From Clitopilus passeckerianus (lineage: Eukaryota; Basidiomycota; Agaricomycetes; Agaricales; Entolomataceae), in contig CALYLX010000066.1 in assembly GCA_944990035.1 (NCBI GenBank), forward strand, positions 806,001 to 870,000: a stretch of 64,000 nucleotides of DNA. Direction: 5' to 3'. Position numbers and translations under genes: made by a program. Positions 12,213 through 24,689 of the stretch are shown here, piece by piece (positions within the stretch are counted from its first letter, which is position 1; each line of letters begins with the position of its first letter). The notes below the pieces were generated by a model. The model did no database searches, was not told where the DNA came from, and saw nothing but the letters and a program-made list of their open reading frames with translations.

Positions 12213-14249
12213 TTAGAGCTGTTGGTGCAATTGTAGGAGTCCTGACGTGTGTTGGGGAATATCAGGGAAAGTTGTTCTGTAGCCGGTCTATGGACAACGA
12301 GGAGTGGACCAACGGGAGCTAAGAACGCAAGGTTCGAAAAGTAGAAGTATGCCAGGCAATCCATGAAAGGGGGGTTTTTTTGCCTTTATCCCGAGAGAAT
12401 ATTCCCAGCCGTCAAAGCGTATTCCAACACATGCTGACGCATCGGCCCTCCCCATCTTGCTTTGTCCTGAATTAGCCCCGAATACCATGATTCTAGCCTC
12501 GTTCACATGTCAAAGCGAGCGTAATATGGCTGTTAGCTGTACTTAAAATTTTTGTAAGAAAACAGCTTCCTATGGCCCCATTCTGGTTGATGACTCGATC
12601 CGGCCACAGGATGCGCCACAGGGTGGTGCGGCATCGAACAAAGGAATTCTCTGTGGTGCATTCAGAGACACAGAAGAGCTGGTATTTCCTAGGTCTGGAA
12701 GCTCTCAGTGGAAGCATAAACCAATTTCCGGATGCACATACACGGATCCACAATCACCTACAAACATGGCATGATTTCCAGGACACGGCCAAGTTCCAAC
12801 GATTCGGAGTTCAATTCTGGAATTGCCAGCGCAGTTAGATCTAGCCAATTTTCCCTAGATGGATACTTCGTTTGAACACTCGAAATGGTAAGCGGCCTTG
12901 TATCTGGTTGCCTTCTGGCCTCTTCCGGCGCTGAGCGTCCACAATTCACCGAGTAAAATATATTTGATTTTAATTCCGAGGCGCCTTGCTTTGTTCGTGC
13001 AGCTGTGGCATTTGGTATACCGTCAAACAAGATATCCTGGGCATTCTCCACCACCATGCCCTCAAAAACGTGCGCTGGGCCTTCATGATGGCCACCCTCC
13101 AAGTCATGGACAGTTGTATCCCCCTGAAAGTTGGCGAGTTTTATCAATAACCGGCGTCAATCACATCGGAAAAACCCTCGCTAATGTCAAGGCGGAGATA
13201 ATAGTCTTATACATGAGGCGTAATCGCTGAATCTGAAGCCTCATTGCTAAGGACGACCTCTTAGCAAATTCTGATCCATGTTCCAGAACGGAATATAGAA
13301 AACGCAACATGTTTCCACATGTGTATCGTGGTCGCTGCCACAAGCATCAAGTTCTTGTTCCCGATAAATTAAAGGTAGGAGGAACAAGCTTGTTAGTGAA
13401 ACCGATCCAGCGCCGCTGAGAGATGAACCGCCGCCTGGGAGCCTGGAGTGGTCCAAGCCTGGATGATTTCGTTGGCGAAGAGCTGTATTCCCGAAAGGGA
13501 ATATTGAGAATTCAAAGCAACCCTTACCTCCCGGGGGCCGTTCAGGATGAGATATCCTTATGTCAAAGCCGGCTTTCTACGCTCCCAAGATCGTGAGGCG
13601 AATCAGTCAGGAGGCGAAGATACTGAAACTGACGTTCGGTCACAAACGAAGAACAGGCACATCGAGACGCTTTGGCTCCTTGGAAGCTTCTAATTCAGGG
13701 AAAGGTCGTAAATCATTGCCCCAAAATTCCGGATAATCGATAGGTGAGCATGCGCAAAAACGTAAAATACACCATGATACCGGCGAATTTAGGCAGTTCA
13801 TATTCGGTGACGTAGGTTAGAAAATTAAGCGTTTGATGGGGAGGTCTGCTTGGCGACCCGCACTGCTCCCAAAGATCGGGGCCAAAGCTGGTAGTGTTCC
13901 CAGGTGCCGTTATGTTGAGTCCAGAGTCGTCCTTTATGATAGCTTATAATCCCGGAATGCTTCTGCCAGAACGCCTAGGTGTCGCCAACCTGGCTACACG
14001 GTCAGATGAAATGCAAATAATTAAATTGGGGCGCTCATGGTCAGAGCATCATCCGAAGTACATTATAATAGTGGCCCATCTAAGGCAAGCGAGAGGGAGC
14101 GAAGTCGAGACAGTGACCCAGTCTTAGTTACGTCCGTAGTCCTTCAGAATTGGTATAGAATTAGACAGAGTCAGATCCATGATAATGATATACAAAGGTA
14201 TGCCTATCTCCTACCAACATCCCATCTCAACCCCAGACCCCGCTCGGCC
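12213..14249. other. intergenic, nothing recognised
   Basis: About 2 kb with short frames only. The TCAAAGCG motif that occurs upstream of ZFL1 and ZFL2 recurs near 12416 and 12510, which may be part of a shared upstream region. A 129-codon minus frame at 12758-13147 has no recognisable content. Confidence 0.4.
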
Positions 14250-16080
14250 TCATGTCACAGCCTTCTCCACCGCTTTGGTCTCCGGCTTGACCACGCCAAC
14301 CTTTACGCCAACCCACCTAAACCCTCTCCACACGCCTCTCACACCTCTCCCAATGCCTACGCCCAACGCATGCACGAGCCAAACAAGCCACTGCAATCCC
14401 ATCACGACGCCAACGGCAAAACTAACCACCATCACACCCATCGGCCAAACCTCAAACGCGACCAACCCCAGGAATAACATCAGCGTCAACGACGAGATGA
14501 ACAAGCACAACGCCGGTACGCGTGACGAAAGGGAGAAGAAGAAGTAGGACTGGTAGATGTCGAGGGAGCGGTGAATGAAAGTGTGAAGATCTGCCCAGTT
14601 GTAGCGAAGGAGGAACCAGGCGTCGGTTGCTATGCCTAGGCCAGAGCAGATGCTCGAGGCTGCTATAGCGGTGCGAGAGTAGCCTTGGACTTGGAAGACG
14701 GAATCTGGTGCGATTGCAAATACTGCAGTACTGACACTGGTCAAGGGGTAGAATGGTGATTGGTGTGAGTAGGTGGAGGAGTGAAGGGGTGACTTACGCA
14801 GCCATAGCCACGAGGATGCCGCCGATATACGTCCACTCCCTCTGGAGTCTAAGGAAAACAGCTTCAAACTCGGAGTCTCGTTGGGCATACTTGAGTTCCT
14901 TGTACATAGTGAAGCTAGCCAGAATCTGGGAGTTTCAGTGTCAGTGACAGCTTTATAGATGGTAGAGACAAGAAAACATACGTTCTCCCAGAGATTCATG
15001 TCGCCTGGAACTTCGATCTTCTCCGTGTATGAAGGGAGGAACGAAGCAGAAAACCAGCCACCGTCGCGACCGGAAAGTGGAATAAGTTGTATAGAGTCGA
15101 TGCATGTGTTCTCGTCGTCTTCATCGCAATCAAAACTATCTTGTAAAAGAGGTTTCTTCTCTTCGTCCTCAGATTCGGAGTAGCTTTCATATTCTTCCTC
15201 CTGGAGTTCATCGTCAGAGTAGATTGCAAAGGGTCGAAACTTTGGTCGCCGTCTGCGCCTCCGAATCGTAGGTTCTGGATACTGTGTATCGGGTAATGAA
15301 GGGTCAGGGAAAGTATCTGAGGTCGGGGTTTGGGGAGCTGTTGAAGGGGCCGTTGAAGGGCCTGGTGATGATGCGCCAAAATCTGAAGTGTACGGCAGGG
15401 CCGTATCGTCGACCGAGTCTTGCTGGTCCTGTAGCCGCTTGAATGTTGACGGAGGTCTCACTACGAGCAGGAGAGTGGCACCATTCTGTGGCTTGCCTCT
15501 ACTTGCAGAGACGCTGGCCTTTTTGGTGGCCGATTGACACTGAAGTCTGATTTCGACTTCTTCAAAAACAGAGGTGGTAACAAAAATAAGATAGATGAAC
15601 GAATGTAGCAACATGAGGACGACTCACTCGATCTTGGCTCCTGCTCTTGCTTCTTAAGCAACTCTCCTAGACTATGAGACGCAGAAGCAACGAGATTTCG
15701 TTTCTTCGCCTTCTTCTTACTTTGCGAGCGATGCCACACTCGGATATCGACGCTGGAGCCTGGATGAGCATGATGACTGGGTTACACGATGATGAGTCAG
15801 TTGAGTAGGACGTTGAAGATGAAGAACGGTGGCAGCCCACCAATGGAATTGCTCTTTCAGATTGGGGTTCTGGCCATCCACTCCTAATGTAGTTTCATGG
15901 CAGTCGTGCTTGTCGATTTCGACAGTAACAATTGGTCTCCAGGACTTTTCGGGCCGCATGAGGCGGAGTCCATTGGACTTGACGATTGTGAACCGCCAGG
16001 GTCTGTGCGTCAACGTCAGTCGTGAATCGATACCTTCTGAAAATAAAAACGCACTCCACTTCCTCCAGGTGCTGGACCAT
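14250..16080 (-). CDS. C2-domain protein with C-terminal membrane region
   Basis: A probable calcium/lipid-binding C2 domain lies at the N-terminus: R-F-T-I-V-K-S-N-G-L, then V-T-V-E-I-D-K, N-P-N-L-K-E-Q-F, V-W-H-R-S and V-E-I-R-L-Q-C, closing with L-L-L-V-V-R-P-P. A Ser/Asp/Glu-rich acidic linker and an Arg cluster follow. The C-terminal part (M-N-L-W-E-N-I-L-A-S-F onward) is joined across introns at about 14978-14922 and 14797-14741 and contains about four hydrophobic segments. The layout suggests a protein tethered in a membrane with a cytosolic C2 module. Introns near 15620-15565 and 15840-15740 are needed to keep the frame. The first exon is unresolved: the ATG at 16080 is in a usable frame but needs an implausibly short 31-nt intron, so the true start may be up to 100 nt further upstream. 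The specific function is unknown. Confidence 0.6.
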
Positions 16081-16612
16081 GGCGTTGAATTGGGACAACT
16101 AACAAAGGCCAAGGCTCTCACACTGGCGAACACTGCCAGGTTGACATGCTGTGCGATGTCATCGGGGATGCGGTGATGTCCCTCGCCGAAAGCTTGATGC
16201 ACGATCTTTATCCTACAAACGAGCCCACAAATAATCAGCCAGTCGCTGGTGAGAGACTAAGCTGCAATAGAGTTTGCGTAGGGGTGGAGGGGTTGCGGAC
16301 AAGTCGAGCAATAACGCGGTGATTGACCGTGACGAAGCGAGCACTTCGCGCGGTGCAACGCAGGACTGATGGAAAAATGTGAAGATTCCACTGTAATGAT
16401 TTTTTTACCTTCTCGTTCTTTGGATTGCAAAATTCGCACCGCAAGGAGAATTGATAGCGTCGAAGTATCAGGGAGGATCTAAGTGTCCATAATTCCAATG
16501 AATTCAATGCAGAAGACAAAAGACGAGTAACTAATTTTTTCAGTCCAAACGATAAACTAATTTGACTACAGGAGGATAAGTAAGGAGTTGTACATAGGCA
16601 AGCTGCAAACGA
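16081..16612. other. intergenic; may hold exon 1 of the C2 protein
   Basis: The spacer between two minus-strand genes probably contains the first exon and promoter of the C2-domain gene and the 3' UTR end point. No separate gene is seen. Confidence 0.4.
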
Positions 16613-18745
16613 TCAAGCATGGGGGTATGCAGGGCCAGACTTGAGATGCTGGAGCGCAGTGACGCTACCATCTCCCACAACAGGCATTCCCTTCGATATA
16701 ACCTGGAGCCTCGGCTGCATCCCAGCCTCCCAGACGAGGAGAGTTTCCTTCGGTGCACCAGGGCAGACGGTCCCGACGTACGGCTCGACTCCACCGTACG
16801 CCTTCCTGACGGCACTGGTACCACTGATCGACCGACTGAACAACATCATGATCGACCAAATGACGACGATGCAGGCGGCGACCAGGAGAGGAAGGAAGCC
16901 GATAGCGTAGGGCGCCTCGTAACATGTTCCGATGTGCCCACCAGTGCTGACGACGAGGACCGGAATGGCGTCTATCCCTGCCCATCCATTGTATCCAACG
17001 CTGTTCACCAAATAGGACGACCCAAGTTGTGCAATCCATTCGGTGACCATGTTAGTCCCGAGAGTGAAGTTGAGGGTGTTGAAACCGTAGTGGAGGAGGC
17101 CAAGTCCAGCGTATTCGGGGGTGATGTCGAAGTCGGCCGGCCGATTGATCATAGCATCTCCGACACTGGCAAGGGCAACGCCCCCGCTGCCAAGACCCAA
17201 GGTCGAATCGAGGTTGTAGGAGGCCTCGTGGAAAATGTAATGCTGGGTATCGCCGTTAGGGTTGTCGGATAGGGTGAAGCGTCCGTAAGCCCCGAAGGTG
17301 GTATACTGCGTAGTATTCGCATCCCGCTGGGTGGTGTCCCAATAGTCGGCACGAATATAGTTCAAGTCCGAAGGACGGTGAGTGACGTTGATAGTGAGAG
17401 CGTTACGGTTGTCCATGGCGATGGTAGCGCGAACCATGTTGACCTGTGTAGCGGTGGCACAGACCATCCGATTGAAGCCAGAATTGAGCGATCCATCGAT
17501 AGCGATAGAACCTCCAATACCAACGAAACCACACATCTGGCCCGGTTTTGCCGTGGTGACATTCTTTATACCAAGGGTCTGCTGCAACGCAAGGGAACAG
17601 TTGCCCAGAATTGGGGCCTTAGGTGAGAGGGTCGAGAAGTTTGCAGTGGGAAGGCGCCAGTAGCCGATATTGGCTGCTCGAGAGAGTGATTGGATGGTTT
17701 CATTGTTGTAAATGGAACCGTCTGTCTGAGTAGGAAATCCGTCGAAGAAAGGTAGCCAATACGCGCGTACATCGTCGACCGCCTTCGTCAGGGCGTCACG
17801 CATATATTCAGGGCCATAGAACTTCCTCCAATTTCCCGTTGTTGAAATGGAATCTCTGCCACCCCCTGCGGCATCGACGTTATGAGAGGCGATGATACCG
17901 GTCGTCATGCATCCAATGTCAACTTCCAAGCTGATCGCCTTGTCGAGAGTGACTTCATAGTCAGCGCGCATGGTTGGTACGCCAACGACGGCGGTGAGAC
18001 CACCCTCACGCGGTTGAAGGGCCATGCCGTTGGCGATTAAGGGTTCAGCTTGAAGTTTGGTGCCCATGCCGTTGTAATAGCTGTTGAGGTAAAACCTGTC
18101 TTCGTTTTGATAGTGGTGGATAGAAAGCTGACGGGGCATGAGAACGTCGGAATCGGTGTAATTCAGCCCATTGAAGAAGGACTTGTCGCCGTATGTCCCA
18201 TTCTTCCACGCAGTGCATTGACCCAAGAGGATGTTGTCTCCCATGTCCAGAATCTCTCTGTCATCACAACGAAAAGCCCTGACAGTATTGGGGTCTGTCC
18301 CGTTAATCAAATTGGCCCCGACGACTTTGAGAGCGGTGTCTGTGCTGTTGGCTGAGGCGGGGGTATCGTAGAGGTCTTTGCCAGGGACTTTGCACGCGTA
18401 GAATCCGAGGAAACCGATATCGCTCAAGGCAACGAAGGCAGCGTAGGAGACGGCGAGGAAGAGGGCAAGGAAAAGGTTGGTCGGAGGGTATGGGTCTGAA
18501 GGGTTTCGACGAAGACGTGAAAACAGCCATTTCACGGTAGCACCCGTGGTGGTGGCCCCACCAACATTACGGCTTACGACATCGTGAGTCGCGATGGGAG
18601 CCAGACGAGGAGTATTAGCAAGGATGAGGGTGCCGATCAATGCGAGACCACCGTACGCAAGGATCTGAACGACGACACGAACAATGAATGTGACCTGACC
18701 GACTGTAATTGCTTCGGATAGGACGAGACCCTCACGCTCCGACAT
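16613..18745 (-). CDS. 710-aa fungal integral membrane protein, single exon
   Basis: Unknown function. One uninterrupted frame from M-S-E-R-E-G to a stop after Y-P-H-A. Hydrophobic segments lie at about residues 17-45 (V-T-F-I-V-R-V-V-V), 90-115 (L-F-L-A-L-F-L-A-V) and 630-655 (F-L-P-L-L-V-A-A-C-I-V-V-I-W). Between the second and third lies an ectodomain of about 500 residues with many N-x-S/T sequons and several Cys, as expected for a secretory-pathway, surface-exposed region. A short hydrophilic C-terminal tail follows. The overall plan (two N-terminal helices, large glycosylated ectodomain, one C-terminal helix) is common among uncharacterised basidiomycete membrane proteins. Lack of introns is notable because most other protein genes here have several. 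No enzymatic motif is seen. Confidence 0.8.
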   Translation of the reverse strand: MSEREGLVLSEAITVGQVTFIVRVVVQILAYGGLALIGTLILANTPRLAPIATHDVVSRNVGGATTTGATVKWLFSRLRRNPSDPYPPTNLFLALFLAVSYAAFVALSDIGFLGFYACKVPGKDLYDTPASANSTDTALKVVGANLINGTDPNTVRAFRCDDREILDMGDNILLGQCTAWKNGTYGDKSFFNGLNYTDSDVLMPRQLSIHHYQNEDRFYLNSYYNGMGTKLQAEPLIANGMALQPREGGLTAVVGVPTMRADYEVTLDKAISLEVDIGCMTTGIIASHNVDAAGGGRDSISTTGNWRKFYGPEYMRDALTKAVDDVRAYWLPFFDGFPTQTDGSIYNNETIQSLSRAANIGYWRLPTANFSTLSPKAPILGNCSLALQQTLGIKNVTTAKPGQMCGFVGIGGSIAIDGSLNSGFNRMVCATATQVNMVRATIAMDNRNALTINVTHRPSDLNYIRADYWDTTQRDANTTQYTTFGAYGRFTLSDNPNGDTQHYIFHEASYNLDSTLGLGSGGVALASVGDAMINRPADFDITPEYAGLGLLHYGFNTLNFTLGTNMVTEWIAQLGSSYLVNSVGYNGWAGIDAIPVLVVSTGGHIGTCYEAPYAIGFLPLLVAACIVVIWSIMMLFSRSISGTSAVRKAYGGVEPYVGTVCPGAPKETLLVWEAGMQPRLQVISKGMPVVGDGSVTALQHLKSGPAYPHA

Positions 18746-20988
18746 TATGACGAGGGTGAAGCGGGTGGAATTTGGAGAGGGGGGGTACTAAAGAGTAGAA
18801 AAGGTAATGAACGAGCGGTTTCTTATATCTGAAGTCAGGGGGCTGGGTGAAAAGAGGAATAGCCTCCACTCCAGTCATGGCAAAATTTATTGCTAACCGT
18901 GTTTTCCACCCCCAGATGAGTATCAACCTCCGTATCAACCTTGACACTCAGTAAAAAGGAAAAGTCAGTGCTTGGTCACTGGACGGTCGTGATTGACTGA
19001 TGGTTGTAAAATGTCGTTTTTTGATACTTCGTACTGACTAGAATAATGACTATATTTCGGTTAGTAACTCTCATAACTGATGACCCTGATTCCGATTGAT
19101 TCCGCTTCAGCCGCCAACGGTCAGTGAATGGTCAAGACAGTCAGATCTCGGTCATGATGCTAGTCATTCTCTAGTCAGATATTTTGAGCCGCTTTCAGTT
19201 GCCAGCTGGCGTTATTTCGGTCTATTGAATATTTGGAAAACCCTTTTATTCCAAACTACGCTACAATACACGATCATATCTAGAGGGCTGTAGAGTAATA
19301 CATTTGGTTAAGGAAAATCCAATGAGGGGATCCTGTGAGAGCCGGTTTGGAGGACGGTCAATAAAGGTCAAGTAAAATGGGCACACACTCACAGGAGGCC
19401 CTTCCATTGGGTAGTTCCGACTCCTTCCTGGACTCGCAAATGGATATTGGTCCTTCAGTGCTGTCCGGTCCAACGATACTCCTGGTTCTGAAAACCTCTT
19501 CAGTTTAGTCTGAGTTGGAGGAGCATGAGTAGATAAGTAGGGTAGCTTACCAAACATTATGAGGCCGTTCGTTTTCCTATGAGGGTACCGCAGCCAGCAG
19601 AGGACAACCGAGCAGGAGGAGAAGGAGGAAGACTCGGAACAAGTCCAACAGCGACGCGACAAGTATTGTCAAAGCACGTGATGTCGGTGATCGCCGAAGG
19701 ACTTAGCAGAAATCAAGACCACCAGTCGATGAGGCTCAGACTTGGAAGTTAACAAATATATTCCCAATACATGATGATGCCTTCGATCCGAGTATTCCTG
19801 ACTGCCTTCAATAATATGAATCTCTGCCAGGGCAAAAGAACTCTACCTGCCTACTCAGGCAACATCTCCATACACGCATTCCGAATCCGTCATCGAAGCT
19901 AGACTATTTCCAAGATGTAGGACCTTGCAAGGGCCAACTAATTAGTGTATATTGTACATAGTCAATCCAGTTCAGTATGCAGAGCGGTTGTGGGGTGCTT
20001 ATCAACGAGAAAGACCACAATAACTGGACTGACTATAGACGGCGCAATTCCGACTATGACTGACCAAATTCTGACTATGACTGACCACATTCTGACTATC
20101 ATTGACTTCCATCTGAGTGAACGTAACTTCACCTCGGCAGAGCAGCCGAAATAGTTGATAGGCGGTACGACCCTGATGGAAAGGCAAAAATGTGACCAGA
20201 CCATGACTTCGAATGACCTAATACTGATTTTCACCGACTTTCTTTTTTACTGAGCGTGAATCCCAGCGTTTGATAAGGAATAATGGTGCTTCATCTGGAT
20301 TCGCGCCAAGCTTGAGGAGCCTCATGTTTACGCGACGCCACGGAATCTGATTCTCCCTTCGTAACAAACTTGGGCTTCACCAGCCTTGACATAGCCCGCT
20401 GTATCCTTCCAAGAAACAGGTCCAAATTATCCAGATGTTTTCTTGGTCTTTGGGCGCTCTGATTATCTGATAGATATCTCGGGACGATGGCAAGGCGAGA
20501 GCAGCTGACAGGGATTTTCAACAAAGAAAGTGCGCATATTGGAGCCGGTAGCATGCTGCAGTGCCCGTTCTGCATAGGAAGGGGAATAAAACAGGGGACC
20601 GTATGGTATACATCTTTTCAGAGGGAAAGCACAGGTTGCAATGACTGGCGATGACTATGTTCTGGTTGTGTCTTCCCATGGTGCATCGTGCAGTTAACCC
20701 GAGGTGTTCGGCACTTACAAAATCCATTGAATTGATAGAGTTGCCGTGGATTGTCATTCCCTCGCCGATGATTGCCGATGATCGTATATACTTCGTCAAG
20801 TCCTTCTCAACCATGGTCTCCGATCATTCAATGTCGAGTATTGGAGCACTCATGAAATTCGGAAATGTATATGTGTGGTTAATTTCGAAGTTTATTCGCT
20901 GCCGGCTCGAAAGAAGAGAAAGAAGATAATACAAGGGTATGTGAGAGTATAATTTTCCACGACGAAGGTATCCGACTTTCAGGCTTCT
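18746..20988. other. intergenic with a small tandem repeat
   Basis: About 2.2 kb with no supportable gene. It contains a short degenerate tandem repeat near 20023-20105 (separate entry) and several isolated copies of TGACTAT/GACTGA-like words near 19000-19170. Confidence 0.4.
20023..20105. repeat. degenerate ~21-bp tandem repeat
   Basis: About three imperfect copies of a unit built on TTCTGACTATGACTGACCA are visible, flanked by further GACTGACTATA words. It is non-coding. Confidence 0.55.
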
Positions 20989-22147
20989 TTAGATAGATAC
21001 GCTGTACGCGTTTGTCTGAAGGTTTGCGCTTCCCGTGAAGGGCTCCGTACCAGCTTGGATGGCTTGGACGTACTATGAGAGTTGGCTTGGTGAGTTTATA
21101 CCCCGATAGAAGAGCGACGATACTCACTTGCGAGGACGCCATACCTTGGTTCTGAACCAAGTATTCTGTAGCGAAGAGGTGAGCCAACAACATTCACTAC
21201 TATACTCGCTACCCACTTACTGAAGAACTCGTTCAAGTCCGCACTGAAATCCGTGATATCGCCATCTTGAGTAACGAAGGAAAGGACCTCCCAGTTTTGG
21301 TTGGGGCCGCGCCAGAGGTTCCAGTTATGGCCAGCCAAGTTGATGCCAGTTGTCACTTGGGAACCGACAGGTTGAATGCTAAGCTACGGTCAGCACCGAA
21401 CTTTGAACAACCAGCCAGAAAGCTCTCACCCTCCTAGTCCCGAGAGCCAGATCATGCTGCAAATTTAATCAGGAATGATGTCCACGACATTGAGTTCAAT
21501 GAGGCGTACATCTCGTAGTTGGATGCAGAGGTTGCAGGGTCGCCAGAGGGAGCTGAACCAGTCCAGACGTCATAGCTAGTATGCATGGTGAGCAGCAGCT
21601 CCGAACAAGCAGGTCCATGACTTACGCAACATCGGCACGAATTCCGTCAGACTTTGAAACATATTGCCAATTCCACTTGGTTGGGGCTGAGGAGATGGCC
21701 GAAAGCTTTCCCACTTCCTCAACGCGGATTAAAGGAAGCGATTAACAAGAACTCGTACCTGTTTGCCTTTCGCGCCGTTAGAGATGACGTTGGCATCTGT
21801 CGCGATAATATTCAACAAGGGTGCACCTGAGGGAATGAAGGAAAACATACAGCTTTTGACATTGTTTTCACCACCAGACCACTCCCAGTTGGTCGTCCAA
21901 GCAACAGAGTCACCGGAAGATGAAGTGAGTGTCGACGACTGCTGACCAGTACCAGCATCTGCCGCGACGTGGTCATAGGTAAGCATTGTTCCATACGTGA
22001 CGACTTGGACATCCACTCACCGGCTCCCCAGAGGTTCTGGCAGAGGGTGAAACCTCCAGCGGGAAGACAGTCAGTTGGACCAGAGATGGTTTGGGCGGCG
22101 ACATTGCCGAAAACGAGAGCAGATGCGAGCAAGACGTAAGAGATCAT
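20989..22147 (-). CDS. GH12 endoglucanase/xyloglucanase A
   Basis: Secreted glycoside hydrolase family 12, acting on beta-1,4-glucan or xyloglucan outside the cell. The protein starts M-I-S-Y-V-L-L-A-S-A-L with a signal peptide likely cleaved after A-A-Q. It continues L-C-Q-N-L-W-G-A, then N-V-K-S-Y-A-N-V, D-V-A-Y-D-V-W, and Y-E-I-M-I-W-L-S-G with the nucleophile Glu. Next come G-H-N-W-N-L-W-R-G-P-N and G-T-E-P-F-T-G with the acid/base Glu, and the end at S-V-S-I-stop. Length is about 240 aa, normal for GH12. Several short introns must be removed (for example after L-W-G-A, inside S|Y-A-N and inside E-I|M-I-W); all have GT-AG ends where I checked. A TATAAATA-like element lies about 72 nt upstream of the ATG. 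The neighbour GH12 B is in tandem on the same strand. Confidence 0.88.
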
Positions 22148-23033
22148 TGTATGTTGAAGATGGCTGGGTGAGTAGTAACCACTGTTAGCCGATGTCGTCC
22201 TTCAACGTAAACTCAGGGTATTTATACGCCGTAGAACCAGGGCACGCCATTCGAATATCACCAGCCTGGAATGACGGTGGAGTACGATTGACCGAGGCAA
22301 AAGAGACTTTCCCCACCGCCGACGACCCTCGACGCCTTCGTCGTTGGAGAACATAAGCGCGAGAAACTTCCGTGCGTTACGAAGTCATAAGGAGAGGCGG
22401 CCTAGCAACAGACACGCCCGAGCATGCGATATCCTTCCTATGGAAAGCATCATATGAGTACTCTTCATATGTGTGGGGAGCAAATCATGAACGGATTTCC
22501 CGTGAGTCGCATCGGCAATCGGCGGATAGTCTATATTCTGCCTAGCTTGATACACGAGTTTGAGCGAATGTGATTTGGGCTCCCTTCTTTGACCACATGA
22601 CGCTGTGGAAAATAGGCATGGTAAGGGAGCAGGTTTTTCCGGACGACGTGCAGAAGGGTAATCGACGAGTGTTCATTATCATGGTGTAAGCCGCAGCGAC
22701 TGTTGAACTCGACGGGTGCCACAATCCTCCGAGGTAACAGTTAAAAACGGCCATACAGTGAGTGCATTGTCGTTCGGGGAAGCAAGCTTGATGTTCGAAT
22801 TTTCCGAGCCATCAGGTTTCGGCAAATTCGTCAACAGGGCCGGATCAGATAAGATTAGATGCCGCATCAGCCACCCCAACCCAAGCTGGGCACCGCGTCA
22901 CAAACAAAACCTAGTTGAAACCTAGAACAAGTATTCTATTTGTCCAAGATAACAATTCACAGTTAATTCAAGGACACCATATAACACAAAAACGAGTAAT
23001 ATCAGACTCCCGGTTCCCTATAGCGAAATCCTT
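22148..23033. other. intergenic between GH12 A and B
   Basis: Contains the GH12 A promoter and, at 22540-22745, a segment similar to sequence downstream of the decayed GH12 C (separate entry). No intact gene is seen. Confidence 0.5.
22540..22745 (-). repeat. trailing segment of duplicated block, copy 1
   Basis: Read on the minus strand, this matches 58055-58250 on the plus strand: GTGGCAC(C)CGTCGAGT, then CCGGAAAAACCTG, CACAGCGTCAT(A/G)TGGTC and CAAATCAC. Open frames on matching strands give W-H-(P/S)-S-S-S and H-S-V-(M/I)-W-S-K, so it may be the remnant of a small coding region. It lies downstream of GH12 B, as its partner lies downstream of GH12 C. Confidence 0.6.
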
Positions 23034-24205
23034 TCACTTGCGATTAACAGAGACGCTGTAGCTATTGGTGACAAGGTTCGCGGAACCAGTGAACGGCTCG
23101 GTACCGGCTTGAATTGCTTGGATGTACTAGTGATCGTGTATTAGCAGCTATAGAGTAGAAGTCAATGTATTCTTGCCTGAGATGCCGCAACACCTTGGTT
23201 ACTAATTAGGTATTCTATTCGGAAGAGGTCAGTACAATGGAGAGGGTACCTACTGGGGATGAAACACGTACTGAAAAATTCATTCAAATCGGCATTAAAG
23301 TTGGTAATGTCACCATCAGCGCTCACAAAGGAGAGAACCTGCCAGTTGGAGTTGGGTCCACGCCAGAGGTTCCAACGATGGCCGGCCAAGCTGATACCAC
23401 TCTGGATTTGGGATCCAACAGGCTGAATTCTACGGATGCTTTCTGTAAGAAAGCATGTTCAACCGAATGTTGACACGCACCCTCCAAGGCCAGAGAGCCA
23501 AATCATACTGAAAGCCCATTAGCAAAGGAGGTCGCAGAACGTTGAAATAGACTCATACATCTCATAAGAGGAAGCTGAGGAGGCGGGGTTACCGGACGAG
23601 GGTACACCAGTCCAGATGTCGTAGCTAGAACATCTATTAGAACAGTTCTTCGACAAGACGGAGTACAGAGAAGCCTACGCCACGTCAGCTCGGATTGGAT
23701 TCGATTTGGACTGGTAGGTCCAAGACCACGCGCTAGGAGCTGAAGCGACGTTTTGAAGCTACGGGGTCGGAAAGGACGCTATGAGTAACTCAGACAGAAA
23801 GAAAACGCTATCAATATTGACCTGAACTCCTTTTGCACTGTTTGAAATCACATTTGCATCTGTAAAGGTCAGTTTGTCTCTCGAATGACTAAACCTAGTG
23901 ACAGAGACTAACAGCTTTTGACGTTATTCTGGTTATTTTGCCAGTTCCAGTTAGTGGACCAGGAAACCGAGCTGGAGGAGGAAGACAACAAGGTCGAGGA
24001 TTGGGATCCAGTGCCGGAGTCTGGAGCCACGAAGTTATCAATGAGCTGCCGCGTAACACAGCGTAAGTGAACACTCACTAGCACCCCAGAGATTCTGGCA
24101 TAGTGTGTATCCACCTGCCGCAAGACACTGGGTCGCGCCGGTAATTGTCTGCCCGAGGGAAGAGCCGGCGAAACCGATGAGGGTGAGAGCAAGAAGATTG
24201 TACAT
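23034..24205 (-). CDS. GH12 endoglucanase/xyloglucanase B
   Basis: Second GH12 paralogue. The signal peptide M-Y-N-L-L-A-L-T-L-I-G-F-A is likely cleaved after S-L-G-Q. The family landmarks follow in order: G-Y-T-L-C-Q-N-L-W-G-A-S, a Ser-rich strand, N-W-N-W-Q-N-N-Q-N-N-V-K-S-Y-A-N, Y-D-I-W-T-G, S-Y-E-I-M-I-W-L-S-G (nucleophile Glu), G-H-R-W-N-L-W-R-G-P-N and G-T-E-P-F-T-G-S-A (acid/base Glu), ending V-N-R-K-stop. The introns have the same positions as in GH12 A and no frame lesion was seen. A TATAAGAG element lies about 50 nt upstream of the ATG and matches the one before GH12 C. It is downstream of ZFL4 on the same strand, an order repeated for ZFL5-GH12 C. It probably acts in plant cell-wall hemicellulose breakdown. 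Confidence 0.88.
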
Positions 24206-24689
24206 GAGTGCGAGTCAGAACGAGCAGTTGCGGAAGAAATTGGAGTCCAGGTGCCTCTCTTATATGAGTGAGATGTGAACAAAAATAGCTTTGTGAATGC
24301 AGACGCATGGGATCTAAGGTCACACAAATCAACTTGACAGGATGTCGACCGATCATTTGACTGGAATGCACGGTTTTATCCGAGTGAATATAAGAGGGTC
24401 CGCCATTCAGCAATATGATGACGATAGAAGAAGCCTCAATGACGGGGTTAGAGCGCAAAGATTGCGCGGAATTTGTTGGCGGCACCGTTAGGCGCATCAT
24501 GGACGTCAAGGAAAAGACTACTCGTGACCTTGCTGCGAATTCGACCAACGTCACCTGCTACTGAAGACATCACAACACATCCGAGTCCGTGGGTTCCCTT
24601 GTGAAGCCGCCTAAAAGGTTTGTTTTGATCTGCGATAGTCCCCGAAGTTATGTTCACAGGTTTTTATTTCTCGATACGACCTATGAGAA

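Noticed and set aside
16619..17272. 217-codon plus-strand frame opposite the 710-aa gene
   Set aside because: Antisense shadow of a strongly supported coding frame with membrane segments and glycosylation sites.
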